Shown here one piece after another: positions 30,354 to 32,231 of a stretch of 32,231 bases of DNA (positions are counted from its first letter, which is position 1; each line of letters opens with the position of its first letter). This stretch comes from Pseudomonadota bacterium (GTDB lineage: Bacteria > Desulfobacterota > Binatia > UBA12015): NCBI GenBank assembly GCA_005777805.1, contig SXLG01000153.1, positions 1-32,231 of the forward strand, given 5' to 3'. The position numbers and the translations under genes are program-made. A model generated the notes under the pieces. That model saw nothing but the letters and a program-made list of their open reading frames with translations. It was not told the origin of the DNA and made no database searches.

Positions 30354-30373
30354 GGGGCGCACCCCCGCGCCCC
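30354..30373. terminator. GC hairpin between convergent genes
   Basis: GGGGCGC (30354-30360) pairs with GCGCCCC (30367-30373) around a 6-nt loop in the 40-bp gap between the nitroreductase and the heme-copper lipoprotein genes. It could serve transcripts from both sides. No T-run. Confidence 0.35.
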
Positions 30374-30390
30374 TCGCCGAGTCTCCCCAA

Positions 30391-32112
30391 TCACGAAGGC
30401 GGCTCGCCGTAGAACGGAATGATGATGAACATCTCGTTCTCCGTGGTCACCCCGGCCGTGATCGGACAGGCATCGCAAACGCCATCGCCCTCGCCCGGCG
30501 CCGAATCACAGGCAGCGTCGTCAGCGGCGCCCGCACACGGTGCCCCGACCTTGCCTGCGGTGCACGCCACCGGCTGGCAAGAGGTCCGCGCCGGCATGGT
30601 CGAGAGCCGGGTGACGGTGCGGGGGTTCGGGCTACCGTCGGAATTGAAACCGTTGTTGAAGACCGCGCAGTAGGTCAGCGTGCGCTCTGCGGGGTCCGGC
30701 GAGTCGTAGACCAGCGGCGGATCGTATTCTTGTACGACCGGATCGGAATAGACGAAGCTCTCGTAGATCCGGGCGCCGGTGGGATCCGTGATCCAGAAAC
30801 GTCCACCCCGCTTGTGGGTATGCGAGACCATGCGGTAGAGTTCGGCCCCCTGCGGCACGACATGCTCCGCACAGTAGGTCTTCTCGGTGTAGGGCGGCTG
30901 GCCCGCCTGGATGTAGATGTGTGACGAATCGGTCCCGAGGCGTCCGAGCATGCGCCGATCGGATTCGAAGTAGAGGTTCATGCGCGTGTGGATCTCATGG
31001 GGCTGCGTGGTCAGATTGAACGCGTGCGAGTTCCAGTAGAGGATTCCCTTGAGCGGCCGGATCGCGTAATAGCCCTCGCGCGAGGGGCCACCGATGGATC
31101 CGGTCGCAACATCGACTGCGGCCTGGTCGGGTCCGAAACCGATGCACGCAACGCTGTTCTTGATTTCGCTCGCGCAGAACCCGTCGCCACAGGAGTCGGG
31201 GTCGGTCGGCTCACAGGCCTCGCCACGACGAGGTCCATCGCGACAGGACCAGGCACCGAAGCTCGGGTCGTCGAGGGTGTCGGCGCCGAGGCCGGAGTGC
31301 GTCAGGACGAAATGGTGGCTGTGGGGATCGCCCCTGACATCACTGTAGTTGATGTAGAAGGACTTGCCGTCTGGAGTCTTGAACTCATCCGGGACCAGGT
31401 CGGTGTAGTCGTACCAGGACGCAAAACACACCTCGACCTCAGTCTCGGGCTGGAGCACGAAGGGCGGCATCTCGAGCTGTACGCCCAGGTCCGCTGCCGG
31501 TGGCGGCAGCGGTGCCACGCTGATCGGGGTCGCGTCCGGGAGACACGCGCCGAGCAGGTCGCCGATCGCGCTCGAGCTGCCATCGACGTTGTCGCCGACG
31601 ACACCGTCCCTGGAGGCACCGACCTCGATCCATTTACGAACCGCCTCGAGTTCCCCCGCGCTGATCGCCGGCCCGCCGCTCGGCATCGGGCTTCCGGGCA
31701 AGGTCACTCCGCCGGGCAACATGTCCTGTGAAGCCGCGAGGAGTTTCAAATAGAGGGAACTGAAGTTGGCACTCCCCGGCACGACCCGCCGGAAGCGACT
31801 GCCGCTCGAGGGCACGTCGATCAGGTTCTCCCAGGCCACTTCGGGGCGCAGATCGAGTCCGGCAGCCTTGGCATTGCCGTGACAGAGCTCGCTGGTGCAG
31901 CCTCGGCGCTCAAAGACGACCGTCTGGATCGCCTCGAACGTCGTATCGAACGAGTCGGCACACGCCGGTTGGCCGGGATCCACGGGCGGCGGCTCCGGCT
32001 CGTTGGGCGCAGCATCCGTGCCATTGCTCCCGCCGCAGGCCCCGACCATGCCGGTCAAGCATGCGAAGATGACCGCCCCCGCCACCCGGTTCATTCCCAT
32101 TCGAAGTCGCAT
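30391..32112 (-). CDS. Lipoprotein with c-type heme motif and PHM-like copper monooxygenase domain
   Basis: The 573-residue product has a lipoprotein signal (ACLTGMVGAC, Cys26). A heme-binding-like CTSELCH (C72, C77, H78; C-x4-C-H) with GNAKAAGLDLRPE resembles planctomycete/myxobacterial cytochrome c domains, and a possible distal Met follows in SPMPSGG. The rest matches copper type II, ascorbate-dependent monooxygenases (PHM fold): HH at 266-267 (HSHHFV), His363 (NSHAFN), His431 and His433 (VSHTHKRGG) and Met561 (ENEMFIII), i.e. all six copper ligands in order. Two Cys-rich inserts (about 290-325 and 510-550) interrupt the fold. ATG 32112 is favoured by GAGGAAGGAG; 32100 or 32094 are alternatives. 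Confidence 0.85.
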   Translation of the reverse strand: MRLRMGMNRVAGAVIFACLTGMVGACGGSNGTDAAPNEPEPPPVDPGQPACADSFDTTFEAIQTVVFERRGCTSELCHGNAKAAGLDLRPEVAWENLIDVPSSGSRFRRVVPGSANFSSLYLKLLAASQDMLPGGVTLPGSPMPSGGPAISAGELEAVRKWIEVGASRDGVVGDNVDGSSSAIGDLLGACLPDATPISVAPLPPPAADLGVQLEMPPFVLQPETEVEVCFASWYDYTDLVPDEFKTPDGKSFYINYSDVRGDPHSHHFVLTHSGLGADTLDDPSFGAWSCRDGPRRGEACEPTDPDSCGDGFCASEIKNSVACIGFGPDQAAVDVATGSIGGPSREGYYAIRPLKGILYWNSHAFNLTTQPHEIHTRMNLYFESDRRMLGRLGTDSSHIYIQAGQPPYTEKTYCAEHVVPQGAELYRMVSHTHKRGGRFWITDPTGARIYESFVYSDPVVQEYDPPLVYDSPDPAERTLTYCAVFNNGFNSDGSPNPRTVTRLSTMPARTSCQPVACTAGKVGAPCAGAADDAACDSAPGEGDGVCDACPITAGVTTENEMFIIIPFYGEPPS

Positions 32113-32184
32113 CTCCTTCCTCTTGGTCGGAAGCCCGGTCGCCCATGCTGCAAAGAACTTCGAACTCGAAGCCACCGCCGTGAG

Positions 32185-32231
32185 TGGGCCGCCCCGGGAT
32201 CGAACCGAGGACCCGCTGATTAAGAGTCAGC
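32185..32231 (-). tRNA. tRNA-Lys (anticodon CUU), 3' part; cut by the right edge
   Basis: On the minus strand the anticodon arm GCTGA-CTCTTAA-TCAGC gives anticodon CTT. A variable loop follows, then the T arm CTCGG-TTCGATC-CCGGG, the acceptor strand GCGGCCC and discriminator A. CCA is not encoded. The D arm and 5' acceptor strand lie outside the window. The lipoprotein gene starts 72 bp downstream. Confidence 0.93.

Overview
The window is GC-rich, gene-dense bacterial DNA. A TonB-dependent outer-membrane receptor, at least two lipoproteins and several Sec-exported proteins point to a Gram-negative cell. The tRNA-Leu / tig / clpP / clpX order, the DUF6502 protein, the heme-copper lipoprotein and the many acyl-CoA enzymes would fit a former 'deltaproteobacterial' lineage (Myxococcota- or Binatota-like). 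That placement is inference from gene content only. I see no phage, insertion sequence, CRISPR array or other mobile element.

Region 1 (1-5844, all minus strand) carries a GMC flavo-oxidoreductase with its small accessory subunit, a Lys/Ala-rich coiled-coil protein, a PGPGW-type membrane protein, tRNA-Leu(UAG), and the protein-quality-control genes tig, clpP and the start of clpX, which runs off the left edge.

Region 2 (5845-11662, plus strand) is the envelope and redox part. A promoter region with two near-identical palindromes spaced 21 bp apart, followed by a leader hairpin, precedes an exported protein with 24 cysteines. Those cysteines form an almost perfect duplication of a 12-cysteine module; this is the most unusual item in the window. 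Then come a DUF6502 protein with a repeat-bearing lipoprotein, a YceI-like periplasmic protein, and a tight ferredoxin / OsmC / DUF1614 operon.

Region 3 (11699-19713, minus strand) looks like one long transcription unit: crotonase-fold enzyme, thiolase-like protein without the nucleophilic Cys, SDR dehydrogenase, GH38 alpha-mannosidase, SAM methyltransferase and MFS transporter. It is divergent from an HMG-CoA-synthase-family gene (19941-21425, plus strand).

Region 4 (21427-28664) holds a TonB-dependent receptor, a DUF35/OB-fold protein and an Ltp2-like thiolase on the minus strand. Divergent from these are an acyl-CoA dehydrogenase, a VOC protein and a limonene-epoxide-hydrolase-like protein, followed by a MAPEG membrane protein. 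Regions 3 and 4 together suggest uptake and acyl-CoA-dependent degradation or remodelling of a hydrophobic, possibly isoprenoid or steroid, substrate.

Region 5 (28665-32231) holds a nitroreductase fused to a tandem ferredoxin-fold domain, a lipoprotein combining a c-type heme motif with all six copper ligands of a PHM-like monooxygenase, and a tRNA-Lys(CUU) cut by the right edge.
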